DNA of 64,000 nt from assembly GCA_022340865.1 (NCBI GenBank), contig JAJDNC010000143.1, positions 1 to 64,000 on the forward strand, in the 5' to 3' direction. The position numbers and the translations under genes are program-made. The DNA comes from Gemmatimonadota bacterium (GTDB lineage Bacteria; Gemmatimonadota; Gemmatimonadetes; Longimicrobiales; Gaopeijiaceae). Of the stretch, positions 54,458 to 63,480 are shown one piece after another. The notes beneath the pieces are model-generated. The model had not been told where the DNA came from and ran no database searches. It saw only the letters and a list, made by a program, of their open reading frames with translations. Positions within the stretch are counted from its first letter, which is position 1. Each line of letters opens with the position of its first letter.

Positions 54458-56251
54458 CTACGACGCTCCGCCCCGGCCCACCACCCGCAGGCCGAGCTCG
54501 CTCAGCTCGGCGTCCGTGACGGGTCCGGGGGCGCCCTCGAAGAGCGCCCGAGCGGCGGTGGTCTTGGGGAACGCCACCACGTCGCGCAGGCTCCCGGCGC
54601 CCACGAAGCGCTGGACGATGCGGTCCATCCCCAGCGCGATGCCCCCGTGGGGCGGCGCTCCGGCCGCCAGCGCCTCGAGGAGGAAGCCGAACTTGCGGTC
54701 GATCTCCTCCTCCGAGAGCCCCAGGGTGCGGAGCACCTTCCGCTGCAGGGCCCCGTCGTGGATGCGGATGCTCCCGGAGCCGAACTCCGTACCGTTGTAG
54801 ACGAGGTCGTACGCCAGGCTCCGGGCGGCCGACGGATCGGAATCCAGGAGGCGCAGGTCGTCGGGATGGGGCATGACGAAGGGGTGGTGCCCGGGGGCGA
54901 GAGCCCCGTCGGCCCCCTCGAAGAGCGGGAAGTGCGTGACCCAGAGCCAGGCGTGCTCCCGCTCCAGGGGCAGATCCATGGCCCGGGCCGCGGCGGCGCG
55001 GGTCGCCGCCAGCCCCGGCGAGGTCACCCTGTCGGGGCCCGCCGCCAGGAGCAGCAGGTCACCCACCGCTGCGTTCATATCATCGAAGTGTTTATCGGTC
55101 AAGAACTTGCTGATCGTACCCGATGTTCCCTCCACGGTCCGTTTCGCCCAGAGGAGGCCGGGCACGCCGGCGCCCTTCGCCTCGGACTCCACGGCCTCGA
55201 TCTCCTTTCTGCTCAGACGCGCGCCCCCCGGAACCCGGATGCCCCGCACCCGTCCCCCGCCCTCCACCGCCGAGCGCAGGATGCGGAAGTCCACGTCGGC
55301 TGTGGTCCCGGTCCAGTCCTCGATGGGCAGCCCGTAGCGGAGGTCCGGGCGGTCGGATCCGTACCGGTCCATGGCCTCCGCCCACGTCATGCGCGGGAAC
55401 GGCAGGGGCGCGTCGACGGCGGCGACCTCGGCGAGGGCGGCCATCAGCCCCTCCATCCAGCCGAGGATGTCGTCCGGCTCCACGAAGGACGCCTCCACGT
55501 CGATCTGCGTGAACTCCGGCTGGCGGTCGGCCCTCAGGTCCTCGTCCCGGAAGCACCTGGCGATCTGGAAGTACCGGTCGAAGCCCGCCACCATGAGGAT
55601 CTGCTTGTAGATCTGCGGGCTCTGAGGGAGGGCGTAGAACTCCCCCTCGTGGACCCGGCTGGGCACCAGGTAGTCCCGGGCGCCCTCCGGCGTGGGCTTG
55701 GTGAGAATGGGGGTCTCCACCTCCACGAAACCCTGCTCGTCCATGTAGCGGCGGGCGACGAGGATGAGCTTGTGACGGAGTGAGAGGTTGCGCTGGAGCT
55801 CGGCGCGGCGCAGGTCGAGGACCCGGTGGCGCAGCCTCAGCTCCTCCGAGGGGAGCTCCTCCTCCGGCGCGCGGTACACCGGGATCGCCGGCACCCGGGC
55901 AGCGGAGAGGCGCTCCATGCGCACCGCCCGGAGCTCCACCTCCCCGGTGCTCAGCTCCGGGTTGGCCTCGGGGCGGCGCTCGACTCGGCCCGTGACCGCG
56001 ATGACGTCCTCGGGGCCCAGCTCGTGTGCCGCGGCGAGGCTCTCCGGCTCCGTCCAGTCCGGCCCGAAGGAGACCTGGAGGAGACCACTGCGATCGCGGA
56101 GGTCCACAAAGAGCAGGCCGCCCAGGTCCCGCCGCCGGTGCACCCACCCGGCCAGACGCGGCTCCGTACCGATGTCGGCGCGACCGAGCCCGCCCACCAT
56201 GCGTGAGCGGAGGGACGTACGCTCGATGTCGTGGTCACTCATGCGGGTCAT
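54458..56251 (-). CDS. aspS: Aspartyl-tRNA synthetase (bacterial type)
   Basis: This 597-residue class II synthetase charges tRNA-Asp. The OB-fold anticodon domain is N-terminal (LAGWVHRRRDLGGLLFVDLR), motif 2 is FRDEDLRADRQPEFTQIDVE, and motif 3 is GIALGMDRIVQRFVGAGSLR. The bacterial GAD-type insertion lies about residues 300-440. PQIYKQILMVAGFDRYFQIA is also typical. ATG at 56251 (MTRMSDHD) is used; ATG at 56242 is equally possible. The start overlaps the vanZ stop. Length fits the bacterial form. Whether it also misacylates tRNA-Asn cannot be told here. Confidence 0.95.
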   Translation of the reverse strand: MTRMSDHDIERTSLRSRMVGGLGRADIGTEPRLAGWVHRRRDLGGLLFVDLRDRSGLLQVSFGPDWTEPESLAAAHELGPEDVIAVTGRVERRPEANPELSTGEVELRAVRMERLSAARVPAIPVYRAPEEELPSEELRLRHRVLDLRRAELQRNLSLRHKLILVARRYMDEQGFVEVETPILTKPTPEGARDYLVPSRVHEGEFYALPQSPQIYKQILMVAGFDRYFQIARCFRDEDLRADRQPEFTQIDVEASFVEPDDILGWMEGLMAALAEVAAVDAPLPFPRMTWAEAMDRYGSDRPDLRYGLPIEDWTGTTADVDFRILRSAVEGGGRVRGIRVPGGARLSRKEIEAVESEAKGAGVPGLLWAKRTVEGTSGTISKFLTDKHFDDMNAAVGDLLLLAAGPDRVTSPGLAATRAAAARAMDLPLEREHAWLWVTHFPLFEGADGALAPGHHPFVMPHPDDLRLLDSDPSAARSLAYDLVYNGTEFGSGSIRIHDGALQRKVLRTLGLSEEEIDRKFGFLLEALAAGAPPHGGIALGMDRIVQRFVGAGSLRDVVAFPKTTAARALFEGAPGPVTDAELSELGLRVVGRGGAS

Positions 56252-56651
56252 GCCCCGGATCGGTGGATGTGTGGGCCTCCGCGCCACCGTAGGCGGCCGG
56301 CCAGAGGCGCATGAGGAGGAAGAAGCCCCAGTACCCGACGGCGGTGCCGATAGCGTCGGCGGCGAGATCCCCCAGGGACGGGTCGCGCCCGGGCACGAAC
56401 GCCTGGTGGAGCTCGTCGCTGGCGCCGTACAACACCCCCAGGAGGACCAGGATCGAGGGGGCGGCGCGGCTCCCGGAGCGCCACCGGCCCCGCGCCAGGA
56501 GAGCACCCATGACGCCGTAGAGCCCCATGTGTCCGACCTTGTCCGCATAGGGCAGCCATGCGGGGGTCACGATCACCCGCTGCGCGCTCAACAAAAAGAG
56601 GACCGCCGCCCAGACGGCGACAGGTCCCCACGCGAGAAGTCGTCGGATCAA
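56235..56651 (-). CDS. VanZ-like membrane protein
   Basis: A VanZ-family protein with three or four transmembrane helices. The family's ADKVGHMGLYGVMGALLARG block and YGASDELHQAFVPGRDPSLGD are present, including the conserved Asp-Glu-His. TTG at 56651 gives MIRRLLAWGPVAVWAAVLFL, a normal VanZ opening, so I choose it (138 residues). A TTG at 56738 would extend the protein by 29 residues but leaves only 8 bases to the divergent rlmN start. VanZ-type proteins affect envelope stress or antibiotic resistance in some bacteria; the role here is unknown. Confidence 0.72.
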   Translation of the reverse strand: MIRRLLAWGPVAVWAAVLFLLSAQRVIVTPAWLPYADKVGHMGLYGVMGALLARGRWRSGSRAAPSILVLLGVLYGASDELHQAFVPGRDPSLGDLAADAIGTAVGYWGFFLLMRLWPAAYGGAEAHTSTDPGHDPHE

Positions 56652-56746
56652 GAGGGCTCTCGGGATCGCTTGGCCACCGCCTCCTACTGGATCTCCGCCA
56701 GAGAGCGCTAAGTTAAGCCGCTCACCACCCCGGTTCAAGAAAGGCC

Positions 56747-57826
56747 ATGGCGGATCCTCCCCTACCCGACCTGCTCTCCCTGGAGCCCGACGAGCTCCAT
56801 CAGGCCCTCCTCAGGCACTTCGAGGGCCGAGGCCAGCCGGGCTATCGGGCAGGCCAGGTCCAGCGATGGATCTACGAGGGGCTCGCCCGCACGCCGGAGG
56901 AGATGACGGATCTCCCCGCACCGGAGCGGGCGGCCCTGGGCGAGGCCTTCCGCCTGGACGAGCCTGCGGAGGAGCGGCTCTCGGAGAGCCGCGACGGCAC
57001 GGTGAAGCACCTCTGGCGCCTCTCCGACGGACACCTCGTGGAGTCCGTGTTGATCCCCACCGAGCGCCGGCTCACGCTGTGCATCTCCTCCCAGGCGGGG
57101 TGCGCCATGGGGTGCACGTTCTGCGCTACGGGGTGGGGCGGATTCGATCGGCAGCTCACCCCCGGCGAGATCGTGGGCCAGTACCGGGCTTCGCGCAGGT
57201 GGGTGGAGGGCCGCGACCTGGGAACCGTCACGAACCTCGTCTTCATGGGGATGGGCGAGCCCCTGGCCAACCGGGGCGCCCTCCATCCCGCCCTGACGAT
57301 CCTGAACCAAGGATACCGCGTGGGGGCCCGACGCATCACCGTCTCCACCGTGGGCGTCGTTCCGGGGATCCTGGAGCTGGCGGAACGCCCGGAGCAGTTC
57401 CGCCTCGCGCTGTCGCTGCACGCGCCGGACCCCGAGCTGCGCCGGGGGCTCATCCCCCTGGAGAAGCGCTATCCCCTGCCCCAGGTGATGTCGGCCCTGC
57501 GCCGCTTCGACGAGGCGGGGGGCAAGCGCATCACCTTCGAGTACACGCTGATCCGCGGCGTGAACGACGCGATGGAGCTGGTGCCGCCCCTGGCCGACCT
57601 GGCGCGGGAGGTGGGGGCCTTCGTGAACCTCATCCCCTTCAATCCCATCCCCTACCAGGACTGGAGGCCGTCGCCGGCGGAGCGCATCCGCGCGTTCGCC
57701 GCGGGGCTGGAAGCACGGGGGGTGGAGGCGGCGGTGCGCGAGACTCGGGGCCGGGACATCGAGGCCGCGTGCGGACAGCTCCGGGCCCAGGTGCTCGTGC
57801 AGATGGGGAAAGGTCGGTCGGGGTAG
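56747..57826 (+). CDS. rlmN: 23S rRNA/tRNA adenine C2-methyltransferase RlmN
   Basis: This 359-residue radical SAM methyltransferase modifies A2503 of 23S rRNA and A37 of some tRNAs. The radical SAM cluster motif is in SSQAGCAMGCTFCATGWGGF (Cys-x3-Cys-x2-Cys). NLVFMGMGEPLANRGALHPA and ITVSTVGVVPGILEL follow. The second catalytic Cys is in ETRGRDIEAACGQLRAQ near the C-terminus. ATG at 56747 is preceded by a weak ribosome site. It is divergent from the vanZ-aspS operon. Length and motifs fit RlmN rather than Cfr. Confidence 0.95.
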   Translation: MADPPLPDLLSLEPDELHQALLRHFEGRGQPGYRAGQVQRWIYEGLARTPEEMTDLPAPERAALGEAFRLDEPAEERLSESRDGTVKHLWRLSDGHLVESVLIPTERRLTLCISSQAGCAMGCTFCATGWGGFDRQLTPGEIVGQYRASRRWVEGRDLGTVTNLVFMGMGEPLANRGALHPALTILNQGYRVGARRITVSTVGVVPGILELAERPEQFRLALSLHAPDPELRRGLIPLEKRYPLPQVMSALRRFDEAGGKRITFEYTLIRGVNDAMELVPPLADLAREVGAFVNLIPFNPIPYQDWRPSPAERIRAFAAGLEARGVEAAVRETRGRDIEAACGQLRAQVLVQMGKGRSG

Positions 57827-57928
57827 CCGCGCTCCCGACGCTCTCGAAGCTCGGGCACCCCCCGGGGAGCCTCCGGGGCTTCGGTCGCGGCGGCACGGCC
57901 GGACCGCTAGTGGAGTGTCTCCCCTACC

Positions 57929-58741
57929 CTAGTGGATCCCCTTGCCGATGCGGCCCCAGCGGATCTCCCGGAGCCACGGGAACGCCTTGTAGGGGTCCCT
58001 GTGGTACGAGAAGTAGATGAACTCGGCCCTGCCCTCGAAGCGCCACCGCTCCACCAGCCCCCAATAGCGTGAGTCGAGGCTCTCGTCGCGGTTGTCGCCC
58101 ATCATGAAGTACCGGCCCGGGGGAATGATGAGCGGCCCCCAGTTGTCCCGCGTGGGCGAGTACGTTCGCGGGTCCACCCCCGGCTCCAGGTATTTCTTCT
58201 GCCACACCATCCAGGGATACGACTCGTCGGGGCCGCCGGTATGCCTCACGTACGGCTCGTTCTGCTCCTTGCCGTCGATGTAGAGCACGCCCCCCTTCAT
58301 CTGCAGCGTGTCTCCCGGCATGCCGATGAGACGCTTCACCAGCTTCATCTTCACGGAGTCCGGGGGCGGCGGCGTGAAGACCAGGACGTCCCCGCGGTGG
58401 GGCTCGGAATACCCGGGAATGCGGATGTTCGTCAGCGGAATCCGCGTGCCCATGGCTGCGCGGTTGACCACCAGCATGTCCCCAACGAGCAGGGTGTTCT
58501 CCATGGACCCCGACGTGATGACGAAGGTCTGCACGATGAAGCTGCGGAGGACGAGGAACAGGATGCCCGCGATGAGGATGGACTTGCCCCATTCCCACGC
58601 CCATTCCCCGAAGGTCGTGGATCGGCTGGTCCGCTTCTGCGAGCCTCCCGCCCGACGGCGGGTAGGGCGCTTCCCCTTCCCGCCGCTCTCCTGGTCTCCC
58701 CGCTCCTTGTCGCCGTTCCCGGCGGTTCCTCGCTTGGCCAT
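57929..58741 (-). CDS. lepB: Signal peptidase I
   Basis: This 270-residue inner-membrane serine protease removes signal peptides. A basic, disordered N-terminus of about 45 residues precedes a single transmembrane helix (about 54-70). The catalytic Ser79 is in VITSGSMENTLLVGD and the general-base Lys136 in VKRLIGMPGDTLQMKGG. GDNRDESLDSRYWGLV is box E. It is last in the leftward panB-panC-yqeK-LytR_C-lepB group. The long basic tail before the helix is an extension not found in all SPases. Confidence 0.94.
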   Translation of the reverse strand: MAKRGTAGNGDKERGDQESGGKGKRPTRRRAGGSQKRTSRSTTFGEWAWEWGKSILIAGILFLVLRSFIVQTFVITSGSMENTLLVGDMLVVNRAAMGTRIPLTNIRIPGYSEPHRGDVLVFTPPPPDSVKMKLVKRLIGMPGDTLQMKGGVLYIDGKEQNEPYVRHTGGPDESYPWMVWQKKYLEPGVDPRTYSPTRDNWGPLIIPPGRYFMMGDNRDESLDSRYWGLVERWRFEGRAEFIYFSYHRDPYKAFPWLREIRWGRIGKGIH

Positions 58742-58765
58742 CCTTCTCCGTGCCTTACCCGGCGG

Positions 58766-59251
58766 TCATCGCTTGAGCCATCTCCTCGGGTCCCACCAGG
58801 CGCGCTTCGGGGCCTGCGACACGGCAGACACGCGCCCGCTCCCTGCTTCCCAGTCCTTCCCCAGCAATACGGAAACGTCCAGGTAGAGGTTCGAGTCGGG
58901 CTCGCTGCGGACCCTGCGGATCCCCAGCGCGTCGGCGACGCCCCGAGCCTCGTTCAGGTGGCCCGTCCTGTCCAGGACCACGGACGAGTCCCTTCCGAAG
59001 GTCTGCGCGTTTCCGAAGAAAACGACGTCGAACCCCTTGTCCCGCAGCCGGTCCGTGGCCAGGCGCGCCGCTCCCTGGCTCCCTCCGGCGTTGAGCACCT
59101 CCACCCGCACCCGAACCTGTGGAGTTCCCTCTCCGGGAGCTCCCGGCCCTCCACCCCTGTGGCCCCACCACTGGGACCAGGCCGAGCCGATGAAGGTCCC
59201 GGCCAGGAGCACCACCACCACCACCGCCAGCGCGCGCAGGCGAGCCCCCAT
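58766..59251 (-). CDS. LytR C-terminal-domain envelope protein
   Basis: ATG at 59251 overlaps the yqeK stop (TGATG), fixing the start and giving 161 residues. Residues 5-27 form a transmembrane anchor (RALAVVVVVLLAGTFIGSAW). The rest is a LytR_C domain with VRVEVLNAGGSQGAARLATD and DKGFDVVFFGNA, which is the family pattern. The cytosol-facing part is tiny, so the domain lies outside the membrane. LytR_C proteins are tied to cell-wall assembly. Its exact role is unknown. It is in the panC-yqeK-lepB run. Confidence 0.8.
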   Translation of the reverse strand: MGARLRALAVVVVVLLAGTFIGSAWSQWWGHRGGGPGAPGEGTPQVRVRVEVLNAGGSQGAARLATDRLRDKGFDVVFFGNAQTFGRDSSVVLDRTGHLNEARGVADALGIRRVRSEPDSNLYLDVSVLLGKDWEAGSGRVSAVSQAPKRAWWDPRRWLKR

Positions 59252-59832
59252 CACCCCTCCGACGCAAGGGAGTTCCAGAAGCTCATGGTCTCCGGACGCA
59301 CCGGCCGACCCGTCTCCAGGAGATGCCGGATGCGTGCCCCGAGGATCTCCCGCACCACCTCGTGCAGGGCCTCCGGCATGCGACCCCGGAGGCCGGCGCG
59401 CCATTCGTCCCTCAGGCCCGTCCTTCCCGGCTCGAGGAAGTCGGCGCAGTAGAGCGCGTGTCCCTGCCGGCCGAGGTCCGCATGGCCCAACGTGTGGTAC
59501 GCAACCGCCCGAAGCAGCCCGCCGTCCTCCACACCGTCGATGCGCAGGCGTTCGGCGGCAGCGGGCCCGTGGAGGATGGACGGGGGAAGCGCCGTCAGCC
59601 CGGGCGGCACACGCCCGCGCAACTTCTCGGGGTCGGCGTCCCGAAGGGCATCGTGGAGGTATGCGAGGGCGACCCAGCGCGTGCGCTCGTCTTCGGGCAC
59701 GCCGAGCCCGGCGCTCCACGACGCGAGGAGCGCGGCCACCCTGCTCATGTGCTCCCTCCGCTCCTCCGTAGCCTCGGCCCAGGTCGGCAGCTCACCCGCC
59801 GCCGCCCGCTCCACCACCCTGTGCGGCCCCAT
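59251..59832 (-). CDS. yqeK: HD hydrolase, YqeK-like (symmetrical Ap4A hydrolase)
   Basis: This 193-residue HD-domain protein matches YqeK. The metal-binding set is visible: His in RREHMSRVAALLASW, the HD pair in WVALAYLHDALRD, His in SILHGPAAAERL, and AYHTLGHADLGRQGHALYCADFLEPGR, a close match to the YqeK pattern HTTG...vADxiEpgR. YqeK homologues cleave diadenosine tetraphosphate to two ADP. In many bacteria yqeK sits by nadD and rsfS, but here it lies between panC and an envelope gene. ATG at 59832 is 2 bases after the panC stop. Confidence 0.8.
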   Translation of the reverse strand: MGPHRVVERAAAGELPTWAEATEERREHMSRVAALLASWSAGLGVPEDERTRWVALAYLHDALRDADPEKLRGRVPPGLTALPPSILHGPAAAERLRIDGVEDGGLLRAVAYHTLGHADLGRQGHALYCADFLEPGRTGLRDEWRAGLRGRMPEALHEVVREILGARIRHLLETGRPVRPETMSFWNSLASEG

Positions 59833-59834
59833 GG

Positions 59835-60680
59835 TCAGCTCAGCTCGACGTTGTCGATGAGGCGCGTGGTTCCGCAGAAGGCCGCCAGGGCCACAACGTC
59901 GCCGGGTGAAGCGCTGTTCACGGCCTCCAATCCCTCCGGCTCCACCACCTCCGCGTACTGGAGGCTCAGGAGCGGGTGGTTGGCGATCTCACGCTCCACC
60001 GCGGCGAGCAGGGCCGCGGCTCGCCGCTCGCCGCCGCCGAAGAGGGCCGCGGTCGCCGAAAGCGCACGGTGCAGCCCCACGGCCTGGGTCCGCTCCGGTC
60101 CGCTCAGATACGCATTCCGGGAGCTCATCGCGAGGCCGTCGCTCTCCCGGACGATGGGCCCGGTCTCGACGCGGACGCCCAGGTTCAGGTCCCGGGCCAT
60201 GCGCCGTATGAGGACGGACTGTTGGAAGTCCTTCCGCCCGAAGACCGCCACGTCCGGCCGCACCAGACCGAATAGCTTCGCCACCACCGTGAGGACGCCA
60301 CGGAAATGTCCTGGGCGGTGCGCGCCGCAGAGGCGGCGCTCCATGGGGCCGGGGGAGACCGTCACCTGAGGGTCTCCCGCCGGGTACATCTCCTCGACGG
60401 TGGGTACGAACACCACGTCCGTGCCGCGCGCCTCGAGCAGCGCCAGGTCCCTGGCCTCGTCCCGTGGGTACGTGCCGAGATCCTCTCCCGGGCCGAACTG
60501 GAGCGGGTTCACGAAGATCGACACGACGACGGTCTCCGCGAGGTCGTGCGCACGGTCCACCAGGGACAGATGCCCTTCGTGGAGAAAGCCCATGGTGGGC
60601 ACGAGGCACACCTTCCGCGAGGGCCCCCGCAGGTCCCGGGTCGCCGCCGTCAGCTCCTCCCGGGTGCGAACCGTCAGCAC
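59835..60680 (-). CDS. panC: Pantothenate synthetase (pantoate-beta-alanine ligase)
   Basis: This 281-residue enzyme joins pantoate and beta-alanine with ATP to make pantothenate. VPTMGFLHEGHLSLVDRA holds the HxGH nucleotide-binding motif, and FVNPLQFGPGEDLGTYPRDE and VFGRKDFQQSVLIRRMARDL are typical. MSSRNAYLSGPER is the KMSKS-like loop. The GTG start at 60680 fits. It follows panB by 55 bases and precedes yqeK. Length is normal. Confidence 0.96.
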   Translation of the reverse strand: MLTVRTREELTAATRDLRGPSRKVCLVPTMGFLHEGHLSLVDRAHDLAETVVVSIFVNPLQFGPGEDLGTYPRDEARDLALLEARGTDVVFVPTVEEMYPAGDPQVTVSPGPMERRLCGAHRPGHFRGVLTVVAKLFGLVRPDVAVFGRKDFQQSVLIRRMARDLNLGVRVETGPIVRESDGLAMSSRNAYLSGPERTQAVGLHRALSATAALFGGGERRAAALLAAVEREIANHPLLSLQYAEVVEPEGLEAVNSASPGDVVALAAFCGTTRLIDNVELS

Positions 60681-60735
60681 GTCGGGCGCCCGGGCGCAGA
60701 TGCCCCCAACGCCACCGCGTTCCCTGCCTTTCGCA

Positions 60736-61569
60736 CTAATCCTCTCCGAAGGAGTGCTCTGCGTCGGGATACGAGCGCTCCCGGACCTCCCGTGCGTATG
60801 CGCGCACCCCCTCGAGGGCGACGTCGTGAAGCTCCGCGAACCGCTTCAGGAACTTGGGCCTGAAGCCGGGATTGAGGCCGAGGGCGTCGTAGAGAACCAG
60901 GACCTGACCGTCGCATCCCGGGCCGGCACCGATGCCGATGGTGGGAATCGTGAGGGATGCCGAGATCTCCCGGGCCAACGGGGCGGGAAGGAGCTCCAGC
61001 ACCACCGAGAACGCCCCCGCCTCCTCCAGGGCGGCCGCCTCGCGGCGGATGCGCTCAGCCGCGGCCTCGTCCCGTCCCTGCACCCGGTATCCCCCCAGCG
61101 CGTGCACGGACTGGGGCGTGAGGCCGATGTGCCCCATGACCGGGATGCCGGCGGCGACCAGGGCCCGGACGGCCTCGCACGTGCGCTCGTGGCCGCCCTC
61201 GATCTTCACCGCCTCCACCCCGGCCTCCTTCAAGCCGCGGCCGGCATTGCGGAGCGCGTCCTCCACCGAGGCCTGATAGGTCATGAACGGCATGTCCAAC
61301 ACCACGAGGGTCTCCGGAGCGCCGCGCTTCACCGCCCGGGCGTGATGGATCATGTCGTCCAGCGTGACGGGGATGGTGGAATCGTACCCCAGGACCACCT
61401 GGCCGAGGGAATCTCCCACGAGGATGAGGTCCACCTCCGCCTCTTCCAGGAGTCGTGCGAAGAGGAAATCGTAGGCCGTCATCACGACGATGGGCCGGCC
61501 CTCCCGCTTCATCTCCAGGAGGCGCCGGATGCTCGCCCTGCCGCCTCGACCCTTGTCCCCGTGGGGCAT
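60736..61569 (-). CDS. panB: 3-methyl-2-oxobutanoate hydroxymethyltransferase
   Basis: This 277-residue enzyme transfers a hydroxymethyl group from methylene-tetrahydrofolate to ketoisovalerate, the first step to pantothenate. VVMTAYDFLFARLLEEAEVD and ILVGDSLGQVVLGYDSTIPV hold the metal-binding Asp, and IKIEGG-type VKIEGGHERTCEAVRALV and VMGHIGLTPQSVHALGGYRV follow. The end SIPDAEH-like SYPDAEHSF is usual. ATG at 61569 sits below a TTGACA promoter, so this is the first gene of the panB-panC group. Confidence 0.96.
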   Translation of the reverse strand: MPHGDKGRGGRASIRRLLEMKREGRPIVVMTAYDFLFARLLEEAEVDLILVGDSLGQVVLGYDSTIPVTLDDMIHHARAVKRGAPETLVVLDMPFMTYQASVEDALRNAGRGLKEAGVEAVKIEGGHERTCEAVRALVAAGIPVMGHIGLTPQSVHALGGYRVQGRDEAAAERIRREAAALEEAGAFSVVLELLPAPLAREISASLTIPTIGIGAGPGCDGQVLVLYDALGLNPGFRPKFLKRFAELHDVALEGVRAYAREVRERSYPDAEHSFGED

Positions 61570-61610
61570 CGATTCCGACCCTTGGATGAATGGCCCTTTG
61601 CCGACCCAGG

Positions 61611-61639
61611 ACGCTAGATCCGCGCGGGGGTGGTGTCAA
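61611..61639 (-). promoter_or_regulatory. Promoter of the panB-panC operon
   Basis: On the reverse strand a perfect TTGACA (61634-61639) is followed after 17 bases by TAGCGT (61611-61616). Initiation near 61604 leaves a leader of about 35 bases before panB. Confidence 0.6.
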
Positions 61640-61649
61640 ACCTCGCGAT

Positions 61650-61670
61650 CCCCCCGTGCTTTCGGGGGGG
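61650..61670. other. GC hairpin in the divergent panB/rqcH gap
   Basis: CCCCCCG (61650-61656) and CGGGGGG (61663-61669) pair around the 6-base loop TGCTTT, immediately upstream of the panB promoter. In rqcH it falls in the leader about 35 bases before the start. It may be a structured leader or a boundary element. Confidence 0.4.
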
Positions 61671-61703
61671 GCGCGTCGCTCCGACCCCCCATTACCTTGA
61701 TCG

Positions 61704-63359
61704 ATGCCTCTGCTCTGGGACCCGTTGCTCGTCCGCCACCTCGCCCGGGAGCTCGACGGGGCTCTCCGGGGTGCGCGTCTCCGCGCCCTGCGCCTGGACG
61801 GGTCCACCCGGGACGCGGCCCTTCTCTTCCGTGAGGCCACCCTCCACTGGCCCCTGCACCCGGCGCAGGGCGCTCCCCGGGTCCTGCCGCCGGCCGAGCC
61901 GGCCAGCGGCGACCTGCCCCTCACCGGGCGGGTGCACCGCGTCGGCTCTCCGGCCGACGAGCGCATCGTGGTGCTGGAGGTCCTCCCGATCCGGCGCGGC
62001 CGGAGCGCGCTGGACATCCGCGTGGAGCTCCTCGGCAACCAGTGGAACCTCGTGGTGACCGAGGGTACCGACGCGCGCATCCGCCACGTCCTCGTGCGCC
62101 GCCGCGGCCGCCGCGACCTGGTGGTGGGCTCGGCGTACGCCCCGCCCGCATCGTCGGGGCGCGAGGGATGCCTGGAGCCGCTTTCCCTGGAGCGGTGGCA
62201 GGAGATCCTCACCGGCGCGTCCGCCCCGGTCCGACGCCGCGAGCTGGTACGCACCGTAGCGTGGACGTCGTCGGTGAACGCCGACGCGCTGACGCCTCCC
62301 GGCGATCCGCCCGACGTCGAAGCGCTCCGTGCCGGATACCTCCTGTGGCGTGGCATGGCGCACGAAGACGCACCGGCCCGGCCGGTGCTGCTCCAGACCC
62401 GAAGTGGCCCGCAGCCGTATCCGTGGCCTTTGCCCGGCATCCCGGCCGACCGTCACGCCACGCTCCTGGAAGCGCTGGACGCATGGACGTCCGCCGTCCA
62501 GGGAGGCGCCGGCGCCCTCCTGGCACCGGAGCTCGTCGCGGCGCTGGAGGCCGGTGTGGACCACGCGTCGCGCAGGGTGAGCCGCCTCCGTGCCGAGCTC
62601 GCAGGCGCGCCCGATCCGGCTTCCCTTCGAGCCTCGGGAGACCTCCTGCTCGCACGGCTTTCGTCGGTGCGGCCGGGTTCCCCGGAGGTCGTCCTCGAGG
62701 ACTTCGAGGGACGTCCCGTGCGGGTGGAGCTCGACCCACGCCTCGCCCCCCACGAGAACGCCGATGCGCTCTACGAGCGCGCAGCGCGGGCGGAGCGCAC
62801 CCGGGAGCGGCTCCCCGGCCTGGTGGTCGAGGCCGAGGCACGGGTGGCTCGCCTGGAAGACCTGCTGGATCGCGTCCGCCGCGGCGAGGCGGAGGAGAAG
62901 GAGGTGCGCCGCGCCCTGCCCCGGCCGGCCCAGGACCGAGCGGCCCCTAAGGGCTCTTCCGGCTCCCCGCTTCCGTATCGGAGCTACCGAAGCTCGGGGG
63001 GCATGGAGATCCGCGTCGGCAGGGGCGCGCGGCACAACGACGAGCTCACGTTCCGACACTCCGCGCCGCAGGACGTATGGCTGCACGCCCGCCACGCCTC
63101 GGGCGCCCACGTGATCCTGCGCTGGGGGCGCACGGAGAGCCCCCCGGCCAGGGATCTGCACGAGGCGGCGGTGCTGGCGGCACTCAACTCCAGGGCGCGC
63201 ACCTCTGGAACCGTGCCCGTGGACTGGACCCTGCGGAAGTACGTGCGCAAGCCCCGGGGCTCGCCCCCGGGGCGGGTGGTCATGGAGCGGGCGCAGACGG
63301 TGTTCGTGACGCCGGACCCGGAGCTCGCCGAGCGGCTCGCCGAGCGGGAGGCGGAGTGA
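61704..63359 (+). CDS. rqcH: NFACT family ribosome quality control protein RqcH
   Basis: This 551-residue protein matches bacterial NFACT/RqcH, which adds C-terminal alanine tails to stalled nascent chains on 50S subunits. NFACT-N fills the first half (PLLWDPLLVRHLARELDGAL). A coiled-coil lies at about 340-410, and the C-terminal NFACT-R domain reads GGMEIRVGRGARHNDELTFR and QDVWLHARHASGAHVIL, the family's GRNNxQND and H-x-x-x-x-x-G-S-H-V pattern. ATG at 61704. It is divergent from panB and convergent with trpA. The middle of the N domain is more divergent than the ends. Confidence 0.87.
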   Translation: MPLLWDPLLVRHLARELDGALRGARLRALRLDGSTRDAALLFREATLHWPLHPAQGAPRVLPPAEPASGDLPLTGRVHRVGSPADERIVVLEVLPIRRGRSALDIRVELLGNQWNLVVTEGTDARIRHVLVRRRGRRDLVVGSAYAPPASSGREGCLEPLSLERWQEILTGASAPVRRRELVRTVAWTSSVNADALTPPGDPPDVEALRAGYLLWRGMAHEDAPARPVLLQTRSGPQPYPWPLPGIPADRHATLLEALDAWTSAVQGGAGALLAPELVAALEAGVDHASRRVSRLRAELAGAPDPASLRASGDLLLARLSSVRPGSPEVVLEDFEGRPVRVELDPRLAPHENADALYERAARAERTRERLPGLVVEAEARVARLEDLLDRVRRGEAEEKEVRRALPRPAQDRAAPKGSSGSPLPYRSYRSSGGMEIRVGRGARHNDELTFRHSAPQDVWLHARHASGAHVILRWGRTESPPARDLHEAAVLAALNSRARTSGTVPVDWTLRKYVRKPRGSPPGRVVMERAQTVFVTPDPELAERLAEREAE

Positions 63360-63480
63360 GGAGGTGAGGCGCGGCCGGCGGGAGGCCGTGGAGAGGCGGA
63401 GGTCCGAGCCCCTGGCGACGATTCCGCGAGCCTCCTCGCGTATCCCCGCAGGAGCTACACGCGCGATGGCGGGTGGCTCA

